This document shows, in pieces, positions 10,883 through 19,708 of a stretch of 64,000 nt of DNA (its first letter is position 1; the number at the start of each line of letters is the position of its first letter). The DNA is from CAVSRC01 sp963830205 (GTDB lineage: Bacteria; Pseudomonadota; Alphaproteobacteria; Rhizobiales; Kaistiaceae), in the NCBI GenBank assembly GCA_963830205.1, contig CAWHLP010000041.1, positions 186,001 through 250,000 of the forward strand, given 5' to 3'. The translations under genes and the position numbers were made by a program. A model generated the notes under the pieces. It had not been told where the DNA came from and searched no databases. It was given only the letters and a program-made list of their open reading frames with translations.

Positions 10883-11096
10883 TTCTCGAGGCTCGAATCA
10901 TGTGTCGGGCAGTCTGGCATTGGCCCCCGCCGCCGTCATCCTCGGCGGCAGGGCGAAAACGGCGCAGCCGGGCGCCCTGTCTTTTCGCGGCGGCGCGTCC
11001 CCCGGTCAAGCGTGCGGCGCCGGGTGAGACAATGCCGAAGGATGACGGGGTGGAGAGGGCAGGGCATGATGGCTTCGAAAAACACAGGAGAGCCTC

Positions 11097-12056
11097 ATGT
11101 CTCGCGTCGTGATCATCGGTGGTAGCGGGCACGTCGGCACCTATCTGGTGCCGCGCCTGGCCGAAGCCGGTTTCGAGGTCTGCAACGTGACGCGCGGCCA
11201 GCGCCAGCCCTATGCGCAGCACGGCGCCTGGCGCGAGGTGCAGACCGTGGTCATCGACCGCGAGGCCGAGGAGAAGGCCGGCAACTTCGGCCGCGCCATC
11301 CGCAATCTCAAGGGCGACATCGTCATCGACATGATCTGCTTTACGCCGGAGAGCGCCCGCCAGATCGCCGAGGCGCTCAACGGCCATGTCGGCCATTTCC
11401 TGCATTGCGGCACCATCTGGGTGCATGGGCCGAGCGTCACCGTGCCGACCACCGAGATGCAGCCGCGCCGCCCCTTCGGCGACTACGGCATCCGCAAGGC
11501 GGCGATCGAGGCCTATCTCATCGAAGAGGCGCGGCGGAACGGTTTCCCGGCGACCATCCTCCATCCCGGCCACATCGTCGGCGAAGGCTGGAACCCGCTG
11601 AACCCGGCCGGCCATTTCGACCCCAAGGTCTTTTCCAAACTGGCCCGCAGCGAGGAGCTGGCGCTGCCCAATCTCGGGCTCGAGACCGTGCACCACGTCC
11701 ACGCCGACGACGTGGCGCAGGGCTTCATGAAGGCGATCGCCAACTGGGGTGCCTCGGTCGGCGAAGCCTTCCACGTGGTCTCGCCGCAGGCGGTGACGCT
11801 GAGGGGCTATGCCGAGGCGGCGGCCGGCTGGTTCGGCCGTGAGGCCAAGCTGACCTACCTGCCGTTCGAGGCGTGGAAGGCCGGGCACACGGACGAAGAG
11901 GTCCGCGCGACCGCCGACCACATCCACCACAGCCCCAATTGCAGCATCGACAAGGCCCGCCGGCTGCTCGGCTACGAGCCGCGCTACACATCGTTCGAGG
12001 CGGTGCTTGAATCGGTCAAGTGGCTGGTCGCACGCAGCAAGATCAACACCGGCTGA
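11097..12056 (+). CDS. NAD-dependent epimerase/dehydratase (extended SDR)
   Basis: A 319-residue Rossmann-fold sugar-nucleotide-type epimerase/dehydratase. The N-terminal GGSGHVGTYL is the dinucleotide-binding loop and YGIRKAAIE carries the Tyr-x-x-x-Lys catalytic pair. The Ser/Thr of the catalytic triad would be in HCGTIWVHG. Good Shine-Dalgarno (AGGAGAG) before ATG 11097. It is divergent from parE over a 214-bp gap. No neighbouring polysaccharide genes help to name the substrate. Confidence 0.8.
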   Translation: MSRVVIIGGSGHVGTYLVPRLAEAGFEVCNVTRGQRQPYAQHGAWREVQTVVIDREAEEKAGNFGRAIRNLKGDIVIDMICFTPESARQIAEALNGHVGHFLHCGTIWVHGPSVTVPTTEMQPRRPFGDYGIRKAAIEAYLIEEARRNGFPATILHPGHIVGEGWNPLNPAGHFDPKVFSKLARSEELALPNLGLETVHHVHADDVAQGFMKAIANWGASVGEAFHVVSPQAVTLRGYAEAAAGWFGREAKLTYLPFEAWKAGHTDEEVRATADHIHHSPNCSIDKARRLLGYEPRYTSFEAVLESVKWLVARSKINTG

Positions 12057-12262
12057 GTCCGCGGGAGGCGCGCCGCGGTCATCGTCAGGGACCGGCGGGG
12101 CCCGGAGCAGCTGCCCGCCGGCTATGACGGGCGTCGCGGAAGCCGAACTCGACCGCCTGCTGGCGCCGCCGCGCTGCCCCGTGGGCGCCCGGTTGTCGGC
12201 AGCCTGCCGCCAGGGTATTCAGGCTGGCCGAAAGGGTATCAGGGCCGGCTGAAGCACATCCC

Positions 12263-12913
12263 ATGCGACTGGCAAGCATCAACCTCGGGCGGCCGAGGGA
12301 ACTCATCGTCGGCGAGCGGACGACGACCACCGGCATCTACAAGCGGCCGGTCCTCGGCGGCGTGCATGTCGGCCGGCTCGGTCTTGCCGGCGACACGGTG
12401 ATCGACGGCACCGTCCACGGCGGCCCCGACCAGGCGGTCTACGTCTATGGCAGCGACGACTACGACTGGTGGTCGTTCCAGTTCGGGCGCCCGCTGGAGC
12501 CCGGCTTCTTTGGCGACAACCTGACCGTGGACGGGCTGGTGAGCGGCGATCTTGCCGTCGGCGACCGGCTGGCGATCGGCGACGCGGTGGTCATCGAGGC
12601 GACCGCCCCGCGCATGCCGTGCAACACGCTCGCCCAGCGCATCGGCAACCCGCAGTTCGTCAAGCGCTTCCGCGATGCCGAACGGCCCGGCCTCTATTGC
12701 CGGGTGATCGTCGAAGGCGAGGTCAGCGCCGGCGACGGGGTCACCGTCACGCCCCATGCGGGCGACCGGGTGACGATGCTGGAGCTGTTCCGCGACCACT
12801 ATGCCAGGCAGCGCTCGGAGGCGGCGCTGCGCCGCTTCCTGGCGGCGCCGCTGGCCGAGCGCGTTCGCCGGGAAAAGCTCGAGCAGTTGGAGAAGCTGAC
12901 GGCCCCCTCCTGA
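12263..12913 (+). CDS. MOSC domain protein, YiiM-like
   Basis: 216-residue MOSC protein (molybdenum cofactor sulfurase C-terminal family). Residues 40-140 hold the domain: GDTVIDGTVHGGPDQAVYVY, a DYDWW segment, FGDNLT and the conserved cysteine in PRMPCNTLAQR, which in the family binds sulfur or the cofactor. The C-terminal helical region fits the YiiM/3-alpha extension. YiiM homologues reduce N-hydroxylated compounds with molybdopterin; whether this one does is inference. The 206-bp gap upstream shows no gene. Confidence 0.82.
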   Translation: MRLASINLGRPRELIVGERTTTTGIYKRPVLGGVHVGRLGLAGDTVIDGTVHGGPDQAVYVYGSDDYDWWSFQFGRPLEPGFFGDNLTVDGLVSGDLAVGDRLAIGDAVVIEATAPRMPCNTLAQRIGNPQFVKRFRDAERPGLYCRVIVEGEVSAGDGVTVTPHAGDRVTMLELFRDHYARQRSEAALRRFLAAPLAERVRREKLEQLEKLTAPS

Positions 12914-13058
12914 AGGGTTTTCCCAAGGCCGGGCCAGATGCCGCACAGCATTCCGCCGGCCGGTTTACTTGTGGCAAATCGTACCCTTGCGATGTCAGGC
13001 ACGGGGCCTAACTATCGCACGACCCTTCCTTCTCCCATCCAGCCCCAGAAGACCTACC

Positions 13059-13754
13059 ATGCCAGCGAGCCAGACGAAGCCGATCGAACTCTATTTCTGG
13101 AACACCCCCAACGGCTACAAGATCTCCATCATGCTGGAGGAACTGGGCGTTCCCTATACGACCCACTTCGTCAACATCGGCAAGGGCGACCAGTTCAAGC
13201 CCGATTTCCTGAAGATCTCGCCGAACAACCGCATGCCGGCGATCGTCGATCCGGACGGGCCGGACGGCGCCCCCATCTCGGTCTTCGAGTCGGGCGCCAT
13301 CCTCATCTACCTCGGCAGCAAGTTCGGCCGCTTCTACGGCAAGAGCGAGCGCGACCGGGTAGCCATCAACGAGTGGCTGTTCTGGCAGAACTCCAACGTC
13401 GGGCCGATCTTCGGCAACTACAACCACTTCAAGCGCATGGCGCCTGACAACGCCTATGCGCTGAAGCGCTTCGGCGACGAGACCTACCGGCTCTACCGCG
13501 TCTTCAACGGGCGGCTGGAAGGCCGCGACTGGGTGGCCGGCGACTATTCGATCGCCGACATGTCGCTCTTCGGCTGGGTGCGGGGCTATGAGGCACGCGA
13601 TGTCGACATCGCCGACTTCCCCAACGTCAAGGCGTGGATCGACCGCATGGCCGCCCGCCCGGCGGTGCAGACCGGCGTAGCGCTGAAGGCGCCCCCGGAT
13701 GACAAGCCGGCCAGCGAGGAAGAACAGCGCCGGGTGCTCTACGGCCAGCGCTGA
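13059..13754 (+). CDS. Glutathione S-transferase, YghU/Ure2p-like
   Basis: 231-residue GST with the thioredoxin-like N-terminal domain (ELYFWNTPNGYKISIMLEEL, then NNRMPAIVD and VFESGAILIYL, the glutathione gamma-Glu site) and an all-alpha C-terminal domain (DYSIADMSLFGWV). The NTPNG start resembles the nu-class/YghU group, which has disulfide-bond oxidoreductase activity and binds two glutathiones. ATG 13059 gives the family length; upstream frame adds unrelated residues. Followed by an intrinsic terminator. Confidence 0.85.
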   Translation: MPASQTKPIELYFWNTPNGYKISIMLEELGVPYTTHFVNIGKGDQFKPDFLKISPNNRMPAIVDPDGPDGAPISVFESGAILIYLGSKFGRFYGKSERDRVAINEWLFWQNSNVGPIFGNYNHFKRMAPDNAYALKRFGDETYRLYRVFNGRLEGRDWVAGDYSIADMSLFGWVRGYEARDVDIADFPNVKAWIDRMAARPAVQTGVALKAPPDDKPASEEEQRRVLYGQR

Positions 13755-13780
13755 AGTAACCGTCTGGATCGAGCAGAATG

Positions 13781-13812
13781 ACCGGGCAGGGCGGCGGCCC
13801 TGGCCGGTTTTG
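13781..13812 (+). terminator. Intrinsic terminator after GST gene
   Basis: ACCGGGCAGGGC (13781-13792) pairs with GCCCTGGCCGGT (13797-13808) with one mismatch and a 4-nt loop, then a short T-run (TTTTG). It lies 27 bp after the GST stop and before the ilvD leader. Confidence 0.6.
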
Positions 13813-14058
13813 TTGCGTTCCCGCCACAGTGTGGCGGGAAGTTAACCTCCGCGGCGTATGAAGAGGCCCATCGCCGCCTTTCAGCCATAAACTGACACGA
13901 AGTCTGCGGCCGATCAGGTGGCGTGCCAGGGGGGCAAGCGACCTGCCACGATCAGGGCTCCGCGCGGGGTTTTTGCGCGGGGAGGTCGGGTCGTCGCCGC
14001 GGCTTGGGTTCTGTCAACTCAACGCCCGGTAAGGGCGCAACGACCTGGTGAGGGAAGC
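13813..14058 (+). promoter_or_regulatory. ilvD upstream region with several inverted repeats
   Basis: This leader holds a perfect 10-bp inverted repeat (TTCCCGCCAC at 13818-13827 and GTGGCGGGAA at 13831-13840), a hairpin around 13961-13985 with GCGCGGGG repeated on both sides of a T5 run, and a small CGCCC/GGGCG hairpin just before the ilvD ribosome-binding site (GTGAGGGAAG). This pattern could be an operator plus mRNA structure controlling branched-chain synthesis. A 10-codon ORF at 13858-13890 contains only one Ile and no Leu/Val run, so classical attenuation is not supported. Regulation is inferred, not shown. Confidence 0.35.
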
Positions 14059-15783
14059 ATGGAAGCGCGTGTGTTCGACAAGAAGAAACTGCCCAGCCGC
14101 TATGTGACGGAGGGGCCCGAACATGCGCCGCACCGCTCCTATTACTATGCCATGGGTCTGTCGTCCGAGCAGATCCACCAGCCCTTCGTCGGCGTCGCCA
14201 CCTGCTGGAACGAGGCGGCCCCCTGCAACATCTCGCTGATGCGCCAGGCGCAGGCGGTGAAGCACGGGGTGGCGGCCGCCAGCGGCACGCCGCGCGAGTT
14301 CTGCACCATCACCGTCACCGACGGCATCGCCATGGGCCATGAGGGCATGAAGTCGTCGCTGCCCTCGCGCGAGGTCATCGCCGACTCCGTCGAGCTCACC
14401 ATGCGCGGCCACGGCTACGACGCGCTGGTCGGCATGGCCGGCTGCGACAAGTCTCTGCCCGGCATGATGATGGCCATGCTTCGTCTCAACGTGCCCTCGG
14501 TCTTCATCTATGGCGGCTCGATCCTGCCCGGCACCTTCAAGGGCCGCGACGTGACCGTGGTCGACGTGTTCGAGGCGGTCGGCCTGCACTCGGTCGGCAA
14601 GATGAGCGACGAGGACCTCTACGAGCTCGAGCAGGTCGCCTGTCCCTCGGCCGGCGCCTGCGGCGGCCAGTTCACCGCCAACACCATGGCCATGATCTCC
14701 GAGGCGATCGGCCTGGCGCTGCCTTATTCGGCCGGCGCGCCGGCGCCTTACGAGATCCGCGACCGCTTCTGCATGGCCGCCGGCGAGAAGGTGATGGAGC
14801 TGCTTGCCCGCAACATCCGCCCGCGCGACATCGTCACCCGCAAGGCTCTGGAGAACGCCGCCACCACGGTCGCCGCATCCGGCGGCTCGACCAATGCCGC
14901 GCTCCATCTGCCGGCGATCGCGCATGAGTGCGGCATCGATTTCGACCTCTTCGACGTCGCCGAGATCTTCAAGAAGACGCCCTACATCGCCACGCTCAAG
15001 CCCGGCGGCAAATACGTCGCCAAGGACCTGTTCGAGGCCGGCGGCATTCCGATGCTGATGAAGACCCTGCTCGACCACGGCTATCTGCACGGCGACTGCA
15101 TGACGGTGACCGGGCGCACCATCGCCGAGAACCTTGCCGGCGTGAAATGGAACCCGGACCAGGATGTCGTGGTTCCCGCCGACAAGCCGCTGTCGCCGAC
15201 CGGCGGCGTCGTCGGCCTCAAGGGCAATCTCGCGCCCGACGGAGCGATCGTGAAGGTCGCCGGCATGAAGAACCTGAAGTTCTCCGGTCCGGCGCGCTGC
15301 TTCGACACCGAGCAGGAATGCTTCGAGGCGGTGAGCAACCGCACCTACAAGGACGGCGAGGTCCTGGTCATCCGCTATGTCGGCCCCAAGGGCGGCCCGG
15401 GCATGCCGGAGATGCTGTCGACCACTGCGGCGCTCTATGGCCAGGGCGCCGGCGACAAGGTGGCGCTCATCACCGACGGCCGCTTCTCCGGCGGCACGCG
15501 CGGCTTCTGCATCGGCCATGTCGGCCCGGAAGCGGCGGAAGGCGGCCCCATCGGCCTCCTCAAGGACGGCGACATCATCGACATCGACGCCGTGGCGGGC
15601 ACCATCTCGGTCCGCCTCGACGAGGCGACGCTGGCCGAGCGGCGCAAGGGCTGGAAGCCGCGCGCCGGCACCTACACCAGCGGGGCATTGTGGAAATACG
15701 CGCAACAGGTGGGGCCGGCCCGCAAGGGCGCGGTGACTCATCCGGGGGGCGCGGCGGAATCTGTGAGCTATGCAGACTTGTAG
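14059..15783 (+). CDS. ilvD: Dihydroxy-acid dehydratase
   Basis: Fe-S dehydratase that makes the 2-keto acids for valine, isoleucine and leucine. 574 residues, with conserved cysteines in VATCWNEAAPCN, GMAGCDKSLPGM and CPSAGACGGQFTANTM, and the C-terminal substrate motif ITDGRFSGGTRGFCIGHVGPEA. The spacing of three cysteines fits the [2Fe-2S] or [4Fe-4S] IlvD/Edd family; overall motif set fits IlvD rather than 6-phosphogluconate dehydratase. ATG 14059 follows GAGGGAAG; the longer frame to 13918 is not homologous. Its last 14 bp overlap the next gene. Confidence 0.95.
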   Translation: MEARVFDKKKLPSRYVTEGPEHAPHRSYYYAMGLSSEQIHQPFVGVATCWNEAAPCNISLMRQAQAVKHGVAAASGTPREFCTITVTDGIAMGHEGMKSSLPSREVIADSVELTMRGHGYDALVGMAGCDKSLPGMMMAMLRLNVPSVFIYGGSILPGTFKGRDVTVVDVFEAVGLHSVGKMSDEDLYELEQVACPSAGACGGQFTANTMAMISEAIGLALPYSAGAPAPYEIRDRFCMAAGEKVMELLARNIRPRDIVTRKALENAATTVAASGGSTNAALHLPAIAHECGIDFDLFDVAEIFKKTPYIATLKPGGKYVAKDLFEAGGIPMLMKTLLDHGYLHGDCMTVTGRTIAENLAGVKWNPDQDVVVPADKPLSPTGGVVGLKGNLAPDGAIVKVAGMKNLKFSGPARCFDTEQECFEAVSNRTYKDGEVLVIRYVGPKGGPGMPEMLSTTAALYGQGAGDKVALITDGRFSGGTRGFCIGHVGPEAAEGGPIGLLKDGDIIDIDAVAGTISVRLDEATLAERRKGWKPRAGTYTSGALWKYAQQVGPARKGAVTHPGGAAESVSYADL

Positions 15784-16711
15784 TGCGTTCAATGGCGCGT
15801 TGGTGATCGTCCTCGGCATGACCGTTCATGCCGCGGCCTTCGACGTCAAGAACCTCAATGCCAACACGCCGCCGGCCGAAGCCCTGCGCTTCGGCATCAC
15901 CTCCTATCGCAGTGGCGACAAGACCACTGCGGTCGAGGCGCTCTCCTTCGCTGCCAAGAACGGCAGTGCCGGCGCCCAGTGGAAGCTCGGCAACATGTAT
16001 GCCCAGGGCGACGGGGTGGAGAAGAACGACTACACCGCCTTCAAGCTGTTCAGCGATGTCGCCGCCCAGGCCGCCGAAGACAGCAGCCGTCGCGACCAGC
16101 CGACGCCCTTCGTCACCAGCGCCTGGGCCAAGCTCGGCAGCTTCTTCCGCAAGGGCATCCCCAATTCCGACGTCAAGGCCGACCCGAACCGCGCGCGCGA
16201 ATACTTCTGGCGCGCCGCCTATTTCGGCGATGCCGATGCCCAGCTCAACCTCGCCGCCATGTTCTACAACGGCGAGGGCGGCGACCGCGATCTGATCCAG
16301 GCGGCGAAATGGGCCAACCTCGCCGCCGACAAGGGCAACCCGGCGGCCAAGGACTTGCTGATCGAGATCGCGCTGGAACTTACCCACGACCATCTCAACC
16401 AGGCCGACCAGCCCGGCAGCCTGCGCCAGGCGGCGCAGTGGGCCAAGCTCGCCGCCGACTATGGCAGCGTCGAGGGCCAGGCGCTCTACGGCCACATCCT
16501 GTTCGTCGGCGACGGTGCCAACCGCGACCCGATCCACGGGCTGATGTATCTCACCATCGCGCTCACCCGCTCAGGCCCCGGCCAGGAGTGGATCATGGGG
16601 ATGCACGAGGAAGCCCTCTCGGCGGCCACCGCCGATCAGTGGCAGCAGGCCAAGAAGATGGCCGACGACTGGCTCGCCAAGAACCAGGCCAAGCTCGCCA
16701 GCGGCAAGTAG
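15770..16711 (+). CDS. exoR: ExoR-like periplasmic Sel1-repeat protein
   Basis: 313-residue Sel1-repeat protein with a signal peptide ending near HAAA-FDV. Repeats are visible as AQWKLGNMYAQGDGVEKND, then REYFWRAAYFGDADAQLNLA with FYNGEGG, and a last GQALYGHILFVGDG unit. The order EALRFG...GDKTTAVEALSFAA...PNSDVKADPNRARE closely follows ExoR of rhizobia, the periplasmic repressor of the ExoS-ChvI two-component system controlling exopolysaccharide and motility. ATG 15770 lies inside the ilvD stop region, an unusual coupling. ExoR identity is a similarity call; no exoS/chvI is in the window. Confidence 0.75.
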   Translation: MQTCSAFNGALVIVLGMTVHAAAFDVKNLNANTPPAEALRFGITSYRSGDKTTAVEALSFAAKNGSAGAQWKLGNMYAQGDGVEKNDYTAFKLFSDVAAQAAEDSSRRDQPTPFVTSAWAKLGSFFRKGIPNSDVKADPNRAREYFWRAAYFGDADAQLNLAAMFYNGEGGDRDLIQAAKWANLAADKGNPAAKDLLIEIALELTHDHLNQADQPGSLRQAAQWAKLAADYGSVEGQALYGHILFVGDGANRDPIHGLMYLTIALTRSGPGQEWIMGMHEEALSAATADQWQQAKKMADDWLAKNQAKLASGK

Positions 16712-16736
16712 CCGACCCCAGCCGGACGACGATGCA

Positions 16737-17396
16737 TCAGCCGGTCGGCGGCCGGCCGGCCTGGACCGCGACCGCCCGCTGGGCGGCGAACGCCCGCCCG
16801 TAGGCCGGCCGCGCCTCGCCGCGGGCGACATAGGCGGCGAGGTTAGGAAACTCGTCCAGTATCCCCGATGACCGCAGCCTGAGCAGCACCGACGCCATCA
16901 TCAGGTCGCCAGCGCTGAATGCGCCGTCGAGCCACTCGCCGTCGCCGAGGCGCTGAGAGAGCGGCTTCAGCCGGCCGCGGACGCGGTCCTGGACCAGCGG
17001 CAGGCGCTCCGCGCTCCACGGCTTGTCGCGCTCGAGCAGCCGGGCGTTGGCGAGGTCGAGGATCGGCGGCTCGACCGTGTTCACCGCCGCGAACATCCAC
17101 GTGATCGCGCGCGCCCGGGCATTGGCATCCTCCGGCAGCAGGCCAGCGTGGCGCGTGGCGATGTGGAGAACGATCGACCCGGTCTCGAACAGCACGAGAT
17201 CGCCGTCCTGGTAGGTGGGGATCTGGCCGAAGGGGTGGAGCGCCAGGTGTGGCGGTTCCTTCAACGCGCGGAACGAGACGAGGCGGACCTCGTAGGGCTG
17301 GCCGACCTCCTCCAGCGCCCAGCGGACCCGCGTGTCGCGCGACAGCCCCTGGCCACCGTCGGGCGATCGTTCGAAGGCGGTGATGACGACGGTCAT
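16737..17396 (-). CDS. Glutathione S-transferase family protein
   Basis: 219 residues. N-terminal thioredoxin-like half (RDTRVRWALEEVGQPYEV, FGQIPTYQDGDLVLFETGSI) and helical C-terminal half (AFSAGDLMMASVLLRL) of the GST superfamily. The usual catalytic Ser/Tyr/Cys region is SRDTR, so Ser is possible. On the opposite strand to the exoR-like gene with only 25 bp between their stops. Substrate unknown. Confidence 0.8.
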   Translation of the reverse strand: MTVVITAFERSPDGGQGLSRDTRVRWALEEVGQPYEVRLVSFRALKEPPHLALHPFGQIPTYQDGDLVLFETGSIVLHIATRHAGLLPEDANARARAITWMFAAVNTVEPPILDLANARLLERDKPWSAERLPLVQDRVRGRLKPLSQRLGDGEWLDGAFSAGDLMMASVLLRLRSSGILDEFPNLAAYVARGEARPAYGRAFAAQRAVAVQAGRPPTG

Positions 17397-17417
17397 GGCG
17401 CGGGCTCGACCCGCAGC

Positions 17418-17861
17418 CTAGCGGGTGAGCACCGGTTCCCTGAAATGCGAGCCGATGAGCGGCGCGATCTTCGGATCGATGGCACTCATGCGCACCGTCT
17501 CCGGCAGCGGCGTCATGTCGGTCGGGACCGGCAACGCGCTCCAGTCGCTCGGCCACGGCGTGTTGATCATGGCGCTCGGGCAGGCGTTCGACACATAGGT
17601 CCACGAGGCGAGCTGGCCGCTGGTATCGCAACGCGCCAGCCGGCGCTGGCCGTGGCAGGCGGGGATGCAGGCATACTCGCCGACGTGATAGGTGTTGCCG
17701 GCGCTCAAGCAGACCGACGGCGAGGCGGCTGGCGGGAATGGCGTGGCGGGCACGGCCGGGGCTGCGGGCAGGGTGGGCGTGGCGGGCGCGTCCTGGGCCG
17801 CCGCCGGAAGCGCCGACAGCGCCGTGAGGATACCTGCCGCGAGCATCCACCGTCTTGCCAT
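17418..17861 (-). CDS. Cys-rich secreted protein, paralogue of next gene
   Basis: 147 residues with a signal peptide (MARRWMLAAGILTALSALPA) and a Pro/Ala linker, then a core with five cysteines: SVCLSAGNTYHVGEYACIPA, CHGQRRLARCD, and SNACPSAMIN. The core resembles the neighbouring small protein (17908-18234): both have a Y-x-G-x-x-C step, R-LARCD, a short W-T/F segment and a CP-(S/T)-A-(L/M) end. Probably two to three disulfides in the periplasm or outside the cell. No known family recognised. Confidence 0.7.
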   Translation of the reverse strand: MARRWMLAAGILTALSALPAAAQDAPATPTLPAAPAVPATPFPPAASPSVCLSAGNTYHVGEYACIPACHGQRRLARCDTSGQLASWTYVSNACPSAMINTPWPSDWSALPVPTDMTPLPETVRMSAIDPKIAPLIGSHFREPVLTR

Positions 17862-17907
17862 GAGGAAGACTAGCGCGACCGCCCGGCCGCCGAAATCCCG
17901 TGTTCGA

Positions 17908-18234
17908 TCACAAGAGCGAGAACGGCGCCGGCCTGTCCCCGTCCACCGTGCGGGCCGGCCAAGGCCGCGGCGGTACCGGGCTCATCAGCGCCGTCGGGCA
18001 GCCGTTCTTGGTCGTCAGGAAGGTCCACGAGCTGTTGTTGAGGTTCATGTCGCAGCGCGCCAGCCGCGAGCGGCCGTCGACGCGGATGCACACCGTCTCG
18101 CCCTGGCCGAAGTATTTGCCCTGGTAGAGACAGCGGCAGGCGATGCCGTTCTGCCCGGCAAGTGCCGGCAGAGCGAGGGCCGCGAATGCGGCCGTTGCGA
18201 TGAGAAGCCGCCTGAGCATGGGGAAGGGTAGCAC
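17908..18234 (-). CDS. Small Cys-rich secreted protein, paralogue of previous gene
   Basis: About 108 residues (GTG 18234) or 103 (ATG 18219); neither start has a strong ribosome-binding site. Signal peptide LLIATAAFAALALPALA, then a compact core with five cysteines: IACRCLYQGKYFGQGETVC, SRLARCDMNLNNSSWTFL and KNGCPTALM. It shares this layout with the gene 46 bp downstream, so the pair arose by tandem duplication. Possible roles are envelope stress or inhibitor-like proteins; none can be claimed. Confidence 0.68.
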   Translation of the reverse strand: MLPFPMLRRLLIATAAFAALALPALAGQNGIACRCLYQGKYFGQGETVCIRVDGRSRLARCDMNLNNSSWTFLTTKNGCPTALMSPVPPRPWPARTVDGDRPAPFSLL

Positions 18235-18261
18235 AGCCAGAGCGGATGGCTACCCAGGCGA

Positions 18262-19059
<798 letters not shown>

Positions 19060-19192
19060 GATGTGATCGCACGGATTTGGGCATCGAGGCTAGCCTGCCG
19101 CTGGACTGCGCGGCGGCCGATACCATATTGCACTGCAGCCGGGCACTCGCCCGCGATTCCCCAAGACCAACCCTGTTTTGAAGGACACGACG

Positions 19193-19621
19193 ATGCCGAT
19201 CAGGACGAGCGACGCCGAATGGCACGGTAATCTGCGCGAGGGCCGCGGCCACATGCGCTTCGGCGGCGGGGCCTATGACGGCGAATACACCTGGGCGTCG
19301 CGCTTTTCCGACGGCGGCGGCACCAACCCGGAAGAGCTGATCGCGGCGGCCCATGCCGGCTGCTATTCCATGGCGCTGGCGGCCGATCTGACCGCGGCCG
19401 GCTTCAAGCCGGCGGTCGTCCGGGCGAGCGCCGAGGTCCATCTCGACACCGTCGACAATGCGCCGACCATCACGCTGATCGAGCTTACCGTCGGCGCCAA
19501 GGTGCCGGGCATCGACAACGCCAAGTTCCAGGAGATCGCGGCGGGCACCAAGCTCGGCTGCCCGGTGTCGCGGGCGCTGGGCGCGGTGAAGATCACCCTC
19601 GACGCGACGCTGGAAAGCTGA
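19193..19621 (+). CDS. osmC: OsmC family peroxiredoxin
   Basis: Thiol peroxidase of the OsmC/Ohr family that removes organic or hydrogen peroxides. 142 residues. Conserved reactive cysteines are in AAAHAGCYSMALA and KLGCPVSRAL, and GTNPEELIAAA is the family motif. The start at 19193 is set by AAGGA eight bases upstream; the alternative TTG at 19178 is less likely. The sequence is of OsmC rather than Ohr type. It shares a short divergent promoter region with the repair gene xth. Confidence 0.88.
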   Translation: MPIRTSDAEWHGNLREGRGHMRFGGGAYDGEYTWASRFSDGGGTNPEELIAAAHAGCYSMALAADLTAAGFKPAVVRASAEVHLDTVDNAPTITLIELTVGAKVPGIDNAKFQEIAAGTKLGCPVSRALGAVKITLDATLES

Positions 19622-19708
19622 GGCCACTGCCGGGCGGGGGCGGCGCCGGCCGCCCCTCTTCGCCGCCGGCGGGCGAGCGCACCCCTGCACGATGGTTTCC
19701 GCCAGCGC

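Noticed and set aside
13858..13890. 10-codon ORF before ilvD as attenuator leader peptide
   Set aside because: It has a single Ile codon, no Leu or Val run and no clear ribosome-binding site.
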